This document shows, in pieces, positions 34,342 to 42,852 of a DNA stretch of 64,000 nt. This DNA comes from DATFTE01 sp963802575 (lineage in GTDB: Bacteria; Acidobacteriota; Terriglobia; Terriglobales; Acidobacteriaceae): assembly GCA_963802575.1 (NCBI GenBank), contig CAWDJF010000007.1, positions 62,001 through 126,000 on the forward strand. The letters are read 5' to 3'. Made by a program: the position numbers and the translations under genes. Position 1 is the first letter of the stretch. The number at the start of each line of letters is the position of its first letter. The notes beneath the pieces were generated by a model. It saw only the letters and a list, made by a program, of their open reading frames with translations. It was not told where the DNA came from and searched no databases.

Positions 34342-35943
34342 ATGGTTGGTAGTTCTCGTCGCTCGCTGTTCCTCGTTGTTGTCATTCTCGTCACCTGTGG
34401 CTTTCTGGGCGTGGTTTTCGGCCAGCGGTTGAATCCCGCCGCGGCTCCCAGCGGCGACTCTGATGTTCGCGACAGCCTCAAGCAATTCACCCAGGTCTAC
34501 GACACCATCGAGCAGAACTACGCCGAGCCCGTGAATCCCGATAAAGCCATTTACAACGGCGCGATTCCCGGCATGCTGCACGTGCTCGATCCGCACTCCA
34601 ATTTCTTTGATCCTAAGTCGTACGCGCTTCTGCGCGAAGATCAGCGCGGCAAGTATTACGGCGTGGGCATGACGGTCGGCCCGCGCAACAATAAAGTTAT
34701 TGTCATCGCGCCGTTCGCGGGAACGCCTGCGTATCGCGCCGGCATTCGCCCCGGCGACATCATCATTGCGGTCGATGGCAAGAACACTGACAACATGAGC
34801 ACCTCGGACGTAGCCGACCTGCTCAAAGGTCCCAAGGGCACCACGGTTCACATCACTGTTCTTCGCGAAGGCAGCGACAAGCCCATTGATTTCGCTGTGG
34901 TTCGCGACGAGATTCCCCGTTACAGCGTCGATCTGCACTTCATGATTCGTCCGGGAATCGGTTATATGCACATCTCCGGATTCAACGAGACCACCGAGCA
35001 CGAAGTCGGGCAAGCTCTCGACGAAATGGGAGACCTCAAGGGCTTGATTCTCGATCTTCGCCAGAATCCCGGTGGGTTGCTCAGTGAAGGCGTCGGCACC
35101 GCCGACAAGTTCCTGCGCAAAGGACAGTTGATCGTCTCGCATCACGGGCGCTCTTCACCCGAAAAGCGTTACGTCGCGACGCGCGGCAATGGCGGGAAAG
35201 AATATCCGTTGGTCGTTCTGGTCAATCGCGGCACTGCGTCGGCGGCTGAAATCGTTGCCGGAGCGATTCAAGATCATGATCGCGGGCTGATTGTCGGCGA
35301 AGTGACGTTTGGCAAGGGGTTGGTCCAAACCGTGTATCCGCTGTCTGAGAATACGGGACTTGCGCTGACCACCGCCAAGTACTACACGCCCAGCGGACGC
35401 TTGATTCAGCGTGACTATTCGAACGTCTCGCTCTACGACTACTACTTCAACCGCGACAACAACGAAGACAACGCGAACAACAAAGACGTAAAGCTCACTG
35501 ACAGCGGACGCACCATGTACGGCGGCGGCGGCATTACACCCGACGTCAAGATTCCGCCGACCAAGAGCAACCGCTTCCAGGATTCGTTGTTGCAGCACTA
35601 CGCCTTCTTCAACTTCGCCAAGCACTACATGATCAATCACCATCCCACCAAGACCTTCGAAGTGGATGATGCGACCATGCAGGACTTCCGCAAGTTTCTT
35701 GACAGCGAGAAGATTCCCTACGCCGAAGCCGATCTGCTGGAGAACAACGACTGGCTCCGCTCGAACGTCAAGAGCGAGATCTTCGTCGACGCATTCGGCC
35801 AGGAATTGGGAATGCAGGTGAAGGCTGAGACCGATCCTGAAGTATTAAAAGGACTTGAGTTGATGCCGCAGGCGAAGGCGCTGGCGGAAAACGCCCGCAA
35901 GATCGTTGCCGAGCGCGCCCAGGTTCACGACATGCCACGCTAA
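34342..35943 (+). CDS. C-terminal processing peptidase (S41 family, PDZ-containing)
   Basis: A 533-residue periplasmic or membrane-anchored serine protease. An N-terminal hydrophobic anchor ('LFLVVVILVTCGFLGVVFG') is followed by a helical cap ('LKQFTQVYDTIEQNY'), a PDZ domain at about 100-180 ('YYGVGMTVG', 'AYRAGIRPGDIIIAVDGKNT') and the S41 catalytic domain. There the nucleophile Ser is in 'NRGTASAAEIVAGAIQDH' and the general-base Lys in 'GEVTFGKGLVQTVYPL'. 'GLILDLRQNPGGLL' is the family signature. A C-terminal alpha region of about 130 residues follows. GAAGGA lies eight bases before the ATG. A strong terminator follows. Confidence 0.94.
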   Translation: MVGSSRRSLFLVVVILVTCGFLGVVFGQRLNPAAAPSGDSDVRDSLKQFTQVYDTIEQNYAEPVNPDKAIYNGAIPGMLHVLDPHSNFFDPKSYALLREDQRGKYYGVGMTVGPRNNKVIVIAPFAGTPAYRAGIRPGDIIIAVDGKNTDNMSTSDVADLLKGPKGTTVHITVLREGSDKPIDFAVVRDEIPRYSVDLHFMIRPGIGYMHISGFNETTEHEVGQALDEMGDLKGLILDLRQNPGGLLSEGVGTADKFLRKGQLIVSHHGRSSPEKRYVATRGNGGKEYPLVVLVNRGTASAAEIVAGAIQDHDRGLIVGEVTFGKGLVQTVYPLSENTGLALTTAKYYTPSGRLIQRDYSNVSLYDYYFNRDNNEDNANNKDVKLTDSGRTMYGGGGITPDVKIPPTKSNRFQDSLLQHYAFFNFAKHYMINHHPTKTFEVDDATMQDFRKFLDSEKIPYAEADLLENNDWLRSNVKSEIFVDAFGQELGMQVKAETDPEVLKGLELMPQAKALAENARKIVAERAQVHDMPR

Positions 35944-35966
35944 ATCAACCGGTTACCGACCGCACG

Positions 35967-35990
35967 AAGGCCCGGGCAACCGGGCCTTTT
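35967..35990 (+). terminator. Rho-independent terminator after the S41 protease gene
   Basis: AAGGCCCGG (35967-35975) pairs with CCGGGCCTT (35980-35988) around GCAA, followed by TT, giving a nine-pair GC-rich stem. Confidence 0.85.
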
Positions 35991-36011
35991 CTGTTGGTCC
36001 TATGTTTTCTT

Positions 36012-36156
36012 GATGACGTCATCCCGGCGTCGAGACATCCTCACTGATGACGTCATCCCGACCCTGAGCGAAGCGAAGGAGGAGGGATCTGGCGCGCATC
36101 CAGTTCGCACTGGAGCCACGCCAGATCCTTCGCCCTTTCGGGCTCTGGATGACGTC
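36012..36156. repeat. Family B palindromic element (GATGACGTCATCC ends)
   Basis: A partial copy at 36012-36043 is followed by a complete one at 36046-36156. The outer ends GATGACGTCATCC and GGATGACGTC pair, as do the inner arms GATCTGGCG and CGCCAGATC. Other copies are at 46364-46468 and 55463-55564. Confidence 0.9.
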
Positions 36157-36241
36157 AGAGTGGCCCTCCGTTGACGCTTCCCCCGCCGCTGTGTGAAAAT
36201 CCGCGCATCATCCTCGACATTCAACTCTGTTCCCTCGCCGC

Positions 36242-36769
36242 ATGAAACCGGGCATAATTGGACTCGCCGTCGCCTTGGCCATCGTCGCTGGCGTCATGGA
36301 TTGGCGCTCGCGCCGTATCCCCAACTGGCTGACGGTGCCCGGGCTGCTCGTGGGAGTGATTGCGAATACGGCAGTTTCCGGCTGGAGCGGAGCCAAGGCT
36401 TCCCTGCTGGGCGCAGGGTTGGGATTACTCTTGCTCTTGCCGTTTGTTTTGATCCGCAGCCTGGGAGCAGGCGATTGGAAGCTGATTGGCGCGCTGGGAG
36501 CGTTTCTCGGTCCCAGCAACCTGCTCGACGTGCTGCTGGTTACGGTTGCGATGGCGGGTGTGATGGCGCTGGCGCTGATTGTATGGAAAGGCAGGGTGAA
36601 GCAGACGATGCAAAATATCCTGCACATTCTGGGATCGCTGTTCAGCTTCCACCTGCCGGGTCCTGAGGTGTCACTCGACAGCAAGGAGTCGTTGAAGATA
36701 CCGTTCGGAGTAGCAGTGGCGGCGGCGGTGGTCTTGTTTTCCGTCCGTCAATTGTGGGGAGTGCTGTGA
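36242..36769 (+). CDS. A24-type prepilin peptidase (CpaA/TadV-like)
   Basis: A 175-residue membrane aspartyl protease with about five helices. The two catalytic aspartates are in 'VMDWRSRRIPNWLTVPG' and in the Gly-x-Gly-Asp motif 'LGAGDWKLIGALGAFLG'. Members cleave the short leader of type IV-like pilins (Flp) or TadE/F pseudopilins before assembly. No separate N-methylation domain is present, as in CpaA/TadV. The gene heads a four-gene Tad-like cluster; the next gene starts at its stop codon (GTGA overlap). No pilin candidate or secretion ATPase is seen nearby. Confidence 0.9.
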   Translation: MKPGIIGLAVALAIVAGVMDWRSRRIPNWLTVPGLLVGVIANTAVSGWSGAKASLLGAGLGLLLLLPFVLIRSLGAGDWKLIGALGAFLGPSNLLDVLLVTVAMAGVMALALIVWKGRVKQTMQNILHILGSLFSFHLPGPEVSLDSKESLKIPFGVAVAAAVVLFSVRQLWGVL

Positions 36770-37308
36770 AACACGTGCGCAAGATTATTTTCGGAAGCGG
36801 CGGCTCGCAGATTGCCGAGGCCGCGCTGGTGATGCCGATCGTGTTTTTGTTATTCCTGGGCATTTTCTGGTTTGGACGCGCATTCAACATCTACGCGACG
36901 ATCAATCACGCCGCTCGCGAAGCGGCACGCCAGGCGGCCACCAGCAGCTGCGCTCTCTGCGGGAACGTCGACTACTCGTTGAATGCCGACCCCGTTGCCA
37001 CGGTGGTCGCGAAAGCGCTGCAGGCCTCGAAACTCGACCCCACGCAGGTAAGCCCGGTGACACCGTCTTTCTGTACTTGCGGGAACTTGAGTTGCCAGCA
37101 GCAGGTGCAGTGTGCCACGGTTTCTGCGGGACAGCCTCAGGTGTGCGTGCAGTTCAACGTGCAGCTGAATCCGTTAGCAACTACTCCCGGCTCGTGCGGA
37201 GTTTCCGTCGCGTTCCGTTATCCGTACCAAGCTTACCTGCCATTTACTTCGCTCAACCTGCAACAGATTTACCTGCCTACTCAAGTGCAGGCGAAGTCGG
37301 AGCAATGA
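36766..37308 (+). CDS. TadE-like pseudopilin protein
   Basis: A 180-residue protein with one N-terminal membrane helix preceded by the TadE motif. The segment reads 'GSQIAEAALVMPIVFLLFLG', with the conserved Glu in position to serve as the +5-like residue of processed pseudopilins, followed by 'FGRAFNIYATINHAAREAAR'. The exported part has several cysteines ('CALCGN', 'CTCGNLSC') that could form disulfides. GTG at 36766 overlaps the peptidase stop; GTG at 36754 is also possible. Cleavage by the neighbouring A24 peptidase is likely. Confidence 0.88.
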   Translation: MKHVRKIIFGSGGSQIAEAALVMPIVFLLFLGIFWFGRAFNIYATINHAAREAARQAATSSCALCGNVDYSLNADPVATVVAKALQASKLDPTQVSPVTPSFCTCGNLSCQQQVQCATVSAGQPQVCVQFNVQLNPLATTPGSCGVSVAFRYPYQAYLPFTSLNLQQIYLPTQVQAKSEQ

Positions 37309-37874
37309 TGCGCCTCTTCCATCGCAGCGACGGATCGCAACTGGTGGAGTTCGCCGTGGCGTTGCCGTTGCTGGTGGTATTTGTGGTGGGCATCTTCGAC
37401 TTCGGACAGGCTTTTAATATCAAGTTGAAGTTGAACGGGGCAGTCCGCGAAGGAGCACGACTCGGAGCGGGGCTTCCGACCAGCGATCTGACGGGAAATC
37501 CTCTTCAGGCCGGCGGCACGATCGATGCCGTGCGCTATGTGGTCGACGCTTATCTGGTGTCGTCAGGTTTGAATGATTGCGGCTTGAACACATATACGGG
37601 AACATCAACGGGTACTCTAACCTGGACCTATATGCCCGGTGGGGGGCAAGGTAACGGAGGCTGTCCCGGCCAACTGACGCTCACCGTGAACCGCGCCTAC
37701 TCGTTCAAGACCACCGTGAATGCGAACCAGGTGGATGTGATTTGCACCCAGGTCACGATTTCTTATCCGTTCATGTGGCACTTTAATAGCGTGATTCAGT
37801 TGCTGGTGCCGGGAGCAAGCTACGCCGGCGTAACGCAAATTCCCACCGACGCGCTCGCGCCGAATCTGGATTGA
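37305..37874 (+). CDS. Second TadE-like pseudopilin protein
   Basis: A 189-residue protein of the same design as its neighbour. 'GSQLVEFAVALPLLVVFVVG' is followed by 'IFDFGQAFNIKLKLNGAVRE' and 'GARLGAG', then an exported beta-rich part with a single disulfide-capable cysteine group. ATG at 37305 overlaps the previous stop (ATGATG/TGA). With the first TadE protein it would form minor pilin subunits of a Flp-like fibre or a secretion pseudopilus. Confidence 0.88.
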   Translation: MMRLFHRSDGSQLVEFAVALPLLVVFVVGIFDFGQAFNIKLKLNGAVREGARLGAGLPTSDLTGNPLQAGGTIDAVRYVVDAYLVSSGLNDCGLNTYTGTSTGTLTWTYMPGGGQGNGGCPGQLTLTVNRAYSFKTTVNANQVDVICTQVTISYPFMWHFNSVIQLLVPGASYAGVTQIPTDALAPNLD

Positions 37875-37879
37875 AAACC

Positions 37880-39169
37880 ATGAACCGACCAACATCACGC
37901 CAGGGAGAACGCGGACAAACCATTCTGCTAGTGGCGATATCGCTGGTGGCGATGCTGGGCTTGTCGGCGCTGGCGATCGACGTAGTTACGTTGTACGTTT
38001 CGCGCGCGGAGGCACAGCGTGCGGCCGATTCAGGAGCGCTCGCCGGCGCGCAGATGCTGGTGACCCTGGGAGTCACGGCCGATCCATGCAATGCGGCCCT
38101 ACAGAATGCGGCAATCGGTTTGGTAACGACTCAAGCGCAAGCGGTGGCCCAGAAGAACAACATCGCCGGAGCGCCGGCGCAAATGATTGCCGTGAACTTT
38201 CCAAATCAAGGTTCGATCGGAACGTGCCCGGGCGCGTTTGGAATCAATCCGCAGGTGATGGTGAACCTGCAGCGGACGGGCCTGCCGACATTTTTCTCGC
38301 GCATCTGGGGCCCGTCGCTGGGATCGGTCAGCGCCACCGCAACGGCGGAGGCCTATAACCCGTCAGATGCGGGCAGCGTGAGCACCAGTGGAACAGTAGT
38401 TCCAATCGCGCCAAGGTGCCCGAAGCCGATTCTGCTGCCGAATTGCGATCCGACAAGTACCGGAACCGGTGTATGTGACGGCGTGAGTAACACTCTGGTT
38501 AATCCGGTTACGGGAGCGATCTCGCGCCCTGGCGCCGGCGGAGTGATCGGCCAGATCGTCATGATGTTGAAGGCTAACTGCGGCATCACGGCTGGATGCA
38601 CACCAAGCCCGCCTGCGGTTGGACAATATTATCCTCTTGGTCTTCCGGCCACCGCCCTTCATCTCTGCCCAGGTTGTTCCACATCATCCGGCGGCTTTCA
38701 GCAGGATCTCGAGTGCTGCAACGCTTCCACGTTGGCCTGCGGGCAGCCAGCGAGCGTTGACTACACGTTAAATCCGAATGGGGTGGGACAAGCAGCGGCG
38801 ACAGGTGGGCAGTGCCTCATTCACCAGAATCCAGGAGGAGGACAGGACTCGATCATTCAAGAATTCCCGGCGATTTTCACCGCCGGGCCAAATAATCCTT
38901 TTGTAGGGACTTCGGTGCAGGCGAACGATATCGTAATGAACAGTGACTCGGTTATTACAATTCCTCTCTATGACGGGCTCACCACTCCACAGACTGGCAC
39001 CCCTGTCACCATCATTGGCTACCTGCAAGTGTTCGTCGACATGGTGAACGCTGACGGTTCGATGAAGGTCACCGTGCTCAACGTCTCCGGGTGTGGGAAC
39101 GCTCCCACGGGCGCGGCCATTCAGGGGGCGGCTACTTCGGTGCCCGTACGGTTGATTCAGGCGCAGTAG
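37880..39169 (+). CDS. TadG-like protein (Flp pilus assembly, large pseudopilin)
   Basis: A 429-residue protein with the TadG N-terminus 'ERGQTILLVAISLVAMLGLS' followed by 'ALAIDVVTLYVSRAEAQRAA' and 'DSGALAGAQML', the usual processed-helix and Ala-rich segment. A large exported domain rich in Gly, Pro, Thr and Cys follows, with cysteines at 'CPGCSTSSGG' and 'LECCNAS'. The von Willebrand insert of some TadG proteins is not evident. ATG at 37880 is preferred; a TTG at 37871 would overlap the previous stop. It closes the four-gene cluster. Confidence 0.85.
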   Translation: MNRPTSRQGERGQTILLVAISLVAMLGLSALAIDVVTLYVSRAEAQRAADSGALAGAQMLVTLGVTADPCNAALQNAAIGLVTTQAQAVAQKNNIAGAPAQMIAVNFPNQGSIGTCPGAFGINPQVMVNLQRTGLPTFFSRIWGPSLGSVSATATAEAYNPSDAGSVSTSGTVVPIAPRCPKPILLPNCDPTSTGTGVCDGVSNTLVNPVTGAISRPGAGGVIGQIVMMLKANCGITAGCTPSPPAVGQYYPLGLPATALHLCPGCSTSSGGFQQDLECCNASTLACGQPASVDYTLNPNGVGQAAATGGQCLIHQNPGGGQDSIIQEFPAIFTAGPNNPFVGTSVQANDIVMNSDSVITIPLYDGLTTPQTGTPVTIIGYLQVFVDMVNADGSMKVTVLNVSGCGNAPTGAAIQGAATSVPVRLIQAQ

Positions 39170-39188
39170 GCACGCATAAGAGCAGCCC

Positions 39189-39345
39189 TCAGCGGCTAAA
39201 GCCTAAAATCGCTGGACTCTACGGCACGAGTGAACTCGTGCCCTTCCCGTTCTCCTGGCCTTTCATTTCTCTCGTCCTTGTCGTGCATTCGTCGGTTTCG
39301 AATTTAGAAAACCGGGAAGGGCACGACTTTTAGTCGTGCCGATAA
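39189..39345. repeat. Two family A palindromes left of the insertion sequence
   Basis: 39223-39242 (GGCACGAGTGAACTCGTGCC) carries the lead CAGCGGCTAAAGCC and the tail CTTCCCG. 39320-39340 is a second palindrome with GGGAAGG at its left. A third copy with the same lead lies on the other side of the IS at 40815. Confidence 0.9.
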
Positions 39346-39356
39346 CGCGGTCCGGA

Positions 39357-40718
39357 CCGGGGAGATGGTTGACAAAACAGACCGGGGAGATGGTTGACAG
39401 TTTGGTCCGTTCACCGAAGGCAGCTACAACAAGGCATGCCTTGGAAAGTGAGCGGAGTAGTGGAAAAGCGTAAGCAGTTTGTGGAGGAGTGGTTGTCGGA
39501 AAACTGGACGATGACCGAACTGTGTGCCCGGCACGGTATCTCGCGGCAAGCGGGCTATAACACGCTGACTCGGTATGAGCAAGGGGGATGGGGTGGGCTG
39601 GAGGAGCGCAGTCGCGCGCCGCAGCGCCATCCCAACCAGACGGCCGCAGACATCGAGCAGGAGATTGTGGAACTGCGACAGGCGCACATGCACTGGGGCG
39701 GGCGCAAACTGAAAGCTTTTCTGGAACGACAGTGGAGTGAGCGGAAATGGCCGGCGGCGAGCACCATCGGCGAGCTGTTGCGGCGAGAAGGTCTGGCGAT
39801 TCCGCGCAAGAAACGCCGGCGGATGGAGGCCTACACGGCACCGTTCGCTGAGGCCAGCGCGCCCAACCGGGTGTGGTGCGGAGACTTCAAAGGCTGGCGG
39901 CGCACGCAGGACGGCACACGCATCGATCCGCTGACCATCAGCGACGCCTGCTCGCGCTATCTGCTGCGCTGCCAGGCGGTGGACAAGACCGATACGCCGC
40001 GGGTACAGGCCATCTTCGAAGCGGCCTTTCGCGAATACGGTTTACCGGAAGCGATCCGCACCGACAACGGCGCGCCCTTTGCGGCGCGCACGCTGGCCGG
40101 GCTGTCGCGGCTGGCGGTGTGGTGGATGAAGCTGGGCATCGCACCGGAGCGCATCCAGCCGGCACATCCGGAACAGAACGGACGACACGAACGCATGCAT
40201 TTGACGCTGCAGCAGGAGACGATGAGCCCGATGGCGGGCACGCGCCCTGCGCAACAACGTCGCTTCGATCAGTTTCGCCGTGAGTACAACGAGCAGCGTC
40301 CGCACCAGGCGCTCGCCATGCGCACGCCGGCCAGTTGCTACCACTGCTCGCCGCGCCCGTTTCCCGCGCGCCTCCCCGAACCTGAATACGGCGCCGCGAT
40401 GCGGGTGCGCCGCGTCTATCCCAGCGGACAGTTTCTCTGGAAAGAGGAAGAAGTGTTTGTGAGTAAAACTCTGGTCGGAGAACGCATCGCTCTGCAACCC
40501 CTTGATGAGCGCTGGTACACCATTTTCTTTGCTCGGTTTGCCTTGGGACGGTTCGACAGTCACACCCGAACCCTGCACCGACTCACCCCAGCACAAGACT
40601 TCGACAGCGAGGATGCAGGGGAAGGGGAACCGCCCCCTTCCCCTGCACCCCATCCCCAAAACCCGGATCAAAATCTGTCAACTATGTCCCCGGTCTAAAA
40701 TGTCAACTATCTCCCCGG
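39357..40718 (+). mobile_element. IS481-family insertion sequence with doubled terminal repeats
   Basis: The element carries one transposase gene and at each end two copies of an 18-bp repeat, CCGGGGAGATGGTTGACA. On the left they lie at 39357-39374 and 39382-39399. On the right, inverted, they lie at 40676-40693 (one mismatch) and 40701-40718. Both pairs have a 25-base period. Target-site duplication is not evident. The element sits within family A repeats between the Tad cluster and the AMIN gene, and its gene is intact, so it may still move. Confidence 0.88.
39436..40698 (+). CDS. IS481-family DDE transposase
   Basis: A 420-residue transposase. The N-terminal helix-turn-helix 'WTMTELCARHGISRQAGYNT' is followed by a second DNA-binding segment. 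The integrase-like catalytic core has Asp in 'VWCGDFKGW', Asp in 'PEAIRTDNGAPF' and Glu in 'HPEQNGRHERMHLTLQQE', which is the DDE triad. 'YNEQRPHQALAMRTP' is the conserved tail motif. ATG at 39436 lies just inside the left terminal repeats. The final residues overlap the inner right-hand repeat (40676-40693). Confidence 0.95.
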   Translation: MPWKVSGVVEKRKQFVEEWLSENWTMTELCARHGISRQAGYNTLTRYEQGGWGGLEERSRAPQRHPNQTAADIEQEIVELRQAHMHWGGRKLKAFLERQWSERKWPAASTIGELLRREGLAIPRKKRRRMEAYTAPFAEASAPNRVWCGDFKGWRRTQDGTRIDPLTISDACSRYLLRCQAVDKTDTPRVQAIFEAAFREYGLPEAIRTDNGAPFAARTLAGLSRLAVWWMKLGIAPERIQPAHPEQNGRHERMHLTLQQETMSPMAGTRPAQQRRFDQFRREYNEQRPHQALAMRTPASCYHCSPRPFPARLPEPEYGAAMRVRRVYPSGQFLWKEEEVFVSKTLVGERIALQPLDERWYTIFFARFALGRFDSHTRTLHRLTPAQDFDSEDAGEGEPPPSPAPHPQNPDQNLSTMSPV

Positions 40719-40784
40719 CTGGACAACCGCCTCAGATCGCGACGGCTTCTGCCGCTGGGGTGGGCTTTTCATTTGCCGATCAGA

Positions 40785-40842
40785 CCTCAGCGGCTAAAGC
40801 AACGAAGTCTTTATGGCACGAGTGAACTCGTGCCCTTCCCGG
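40785..40842. repeat. Family A palindrome right of the insertion sequence
   Basis: CAGCGGCTAAAGC leads into GGCACGAGTGAACTCGTGCC (40815-40834) and CTTCCCGG. The order of parts is the same as in the copy at 39189-39250. Confidence 0.9.
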
Positions 40843-40885
40843 AACTGCAGACTCCGCGGTGCTCGGAATGACAAACGTGGATGGG

Positions 40886-41713
40886 CTATTGTGGGTCGGG
40901 GGCGTCGGCTTCTACCGGTTGCGGAGGTGGTTGGGGCGGGCGTTGCTGCGGTTGTTGCGGCTGGTATGGGGTGGGGACGTTGCTGGGCGTCACGCCTCCG
41001 GTGCGCGGGATCAGGATGACGCTGCTGATCTTCGCTGGGTTGTCAGGCGCTCCCACCGTCACGAAATTAAAGCGGGATCCGTTGAGCAGCGCGGCGATCA
41101 CTTGTTCGGCGGGGCCGGGGCCGTAGTTGGCGATCACCTGATCCTGCTCGGCGCCGGAGGGGATCGCGATATCGGCTCCGGTCTGATGATGAATTTCGTT
41201 TAGCACCTCGGCGAGCGTCGCTTTTTCCGCCCAGACTTTCAACAATCCATTGCTGAACGAGACGCGCACGCGCGGGCCTTGCGGAACCACGGGTTGAGGC
41301 GGAGGCACGTTCACGACCTCGAATTCGGTTTCCGGCGGGCCCAGTTTCACAATCACACTCTTGTGCGAGGGAAACATTTGATAGCTCTGCGCCATCTTCA
41401 GGTCGACGACGACGCGGGTGACTGGGGGCGCAGAGGAAAAAAGTCCAACGCGGACTCCGGTGACTTCGCCGCGGGCGAGCGCGAGATTGCGCAAACTGCT
41501 GGCCGGCGTGCTGTTGGGAAAGTCGATGACCAGACGATCGGGCCCGGTGACGACCTGAATGCTCGGCGTGACGGGATCGTCGGTCGAGATTTCCAGTTCA
41601 GTGCCGTTGGCTCCCGTAAGCACGTTAACTTTGCGGACGATGGTGTTCTTGGCCTGGGCAGAAAACACCAATGCGAGAAGCAGAACACCAACGAGGCTGG
41701 GGAACTTCTTCAT
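40886..41713 (-). CDS. Exported AMIN-domain protein with secretin/TonB short N-terminal-like domain
   Basis: A 275-residue exported protein. Signal peptide 'LVGVLLLALVFSAQA' is followed by an AMIN domain (about 25-125; 'NGTELEISTDDPVTP', 'RLVIDFPNS', 'VTRVVVDLKMAQSYQMFP'). A second domain, about 145-230 ('VSFSNGLLKVWAEKATLAEV' and 'LNEIHHQTGADIAIP'), resembles the STN domain at the start of secretins and TonB receptors. The tail is Pro/Gln-rich. AMIN domains bind peptidoglycan. The pairing is that of the N-terminus of PilQ-type secretins without the pore domain, so the protein may be an accessory for a secretion or pilus channel. Confidence 0.8.
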   Translation of the reverse strand: MKKFPSLVGVLLLALVFSAQAKNTIVRKVNVLTGANGTELEISTDDPVTPSIQVVTGPDRLVIDFPNSTPASSLRNLALARGEVTGVRVGLFSSAPPVTRVVVDLKMAQSYQMFPSHKSVIVKLGPPETEFEVVNVPPPQPVVPQGPRVRVSFSNGLLKVWAEKATLAEVLNEIHHQTGADIAIPSGAEQDQVIANYGPGPAEQVIAALLNGSRFNFVTVGAPDNPAKISSVILIPRTGGVTPSNVPTPYQPQQPQQRPPQPPPQPVEADAPDPQ

Positions 41714-41810
41714 GACAGCGGCGTAACTTGAATTCTAGCAGCGCCGCCAAGGATTTCAGAGGAACTTCGGTCATGTTGCGGAGTCGCGCGCTTAAACAGG
41801 GCAGAAGCTT

Positions 41811-41854
41811 TTAAACGCATAGGGCGCTAAGGTTTCGCAAAGGGCGCTAAGAAA
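41811..41854. repeat. Family E repeat
   Basis: CTTTTAAACGCATAGGGCGC then TAAGG, followed by CGCAAAGGGCGCTAAG, between the AMIN and PEP-CTERM genes. Confidence 0.5.
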
Positions 41855-41862
41855 AGCAAGGA

Positions 41863-42852
41863 CTACGTTTTTCCTTTGCGGTAGCGCAGGTAGATTCCGG
41901 CTACGCCTGACGTAAACAGCAGGATCGTGCCGGGCTCGGGGACCACTGGTGGCGGTGGCCCGCTGCCGGTTCCTGGATGCTTGGGGCAGTTCGGCTTGAC
42001 CGTGGTGTCTTCTATCCCGGAACCTCCGCCCTTCTCTTCCCGACTGGGGAAGATCGTATTGCAGGCTGCAGCTCCACCGGGAAGTGGTGGCGGGAAGACC
42101 GGAGGATAGCTTCCGCCCACGCCGGGGCCGTACAGATAGCTGCTGCTGAGTGGCGCGGTGCCTCCGGCTCCGTTGAACGCTGGCAGGGCGTGCTGGGCGG
42201 ATTCAAAGGTTCCAGGAAATGGCGATTGCATGCCCGAGCCGCCGTCGGCGATGAAGGGCTGATCGAACTTCTCGGCCGGTGGCTCTTCCGGTGACACCGC
42301 ATTCTTCGCCGATTCCGAAACCTGGTTCGCGCAGCGAGTGCGGGCGATCATCCTTCCGTCGGAGATGACTGTCTCTCCCGCATGCAGCTTGATGCGCTTG
42401 GAGGTCCAGTAAATCTTGTCGCGCATGCGATACGACAGATACATGAGTTGAGCCTGCTTCAACTCGATGATGCGGGCGCGCTTGAAATCGAATCCCGCAT
42501 AATGCGCGGCAACCACTTTGTCGCGCGCCGCGGCTCGCGCAAGATCTTCCGGAGACTGCACGCCTCCGGGGACGACGGAGTACGGGTAGACGGCGCGTTT
42601 CGTCTGTACTTGGGGCGTGGTTCCGACGGCGGTCGAGGCGGCCAGTCCCGCAAGGCGGTTGCTGGCGCTGCCGCGGGTCCATTGCGATGGGGCGTCGAGA
42701 TCTGAGGAATTTTCGCGAGTGGAGGCGATGCGAAACGCTCCGAATCCCGCGGCGACCAGCAAAGCAAAAATAATGGAAACGACGAGACGCCTGCGACGCT
42801 GGCGCGATCGGCTGGACCGACCCCTACGGGGTCGTCTTGCCACATAGCCCAC
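41863..42852 (-). CDS. PEP-CTERM sorting-signal protein with N-terminal anchor
   Basis: A 329-residue protein. A very basic N-terminus ('RRGRSSRSRQRRRRLVV') precedes a membrane helix ('SIIFALLVAAGFGAFRI'). The C-terminus is a PEP-CTERM tripartite signal, 'VVPEPGTILLFTSGVAG' then 'IYLRYRKGK', for recognition and cleavage by an exosortase. The middle contains 'QAQLMYLSYRMRDKIYWTS' and 'LHAGETVISDGRMIARTRC', resembling RMI/periplasmic-oriented repeats of unnamed type, and a Pro-rich stretch. A start near 42852 is plausible but not supported by a clear ribosome-binding site. No exosortase gene is in the window. Confidence 0.75.
   Translation of the reverse strand: MGYVARRPRRGRSSRSRQRRRRLVVSIIFALLVAAGFGAFRIASTRENSSDLDAPSQWTRGSASNRLAGLAASTAVGTTPQVQTKRAVYPYSVVPGGVQSPEDLARAAARDKVVAAHYAGFDFKRARIIELKQAQLMYLSYRMRDKIYWTSKRIKLHAGETVISDGRMIARTRCANQVSESAKNAVSPEEPPAEKFDQPFIADGGSGMQSPFPGTFESAQHALPAFNGAGGTAPLSSSYLYGPGVGGSYPPVFPPPLPGGAAACNTIFPSREEKGGGSGIEDTTVKPNCPKHPGTGSGPPPPVVPEPGTILLFTSGVAGIYLRYRKGKT

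Noticed and set aside
34336..35145. Minus-strand ORF of 269 codons
   Set aside because: It is antisense to the S41 protease, whose PDZ and catalytic motifs are clear.
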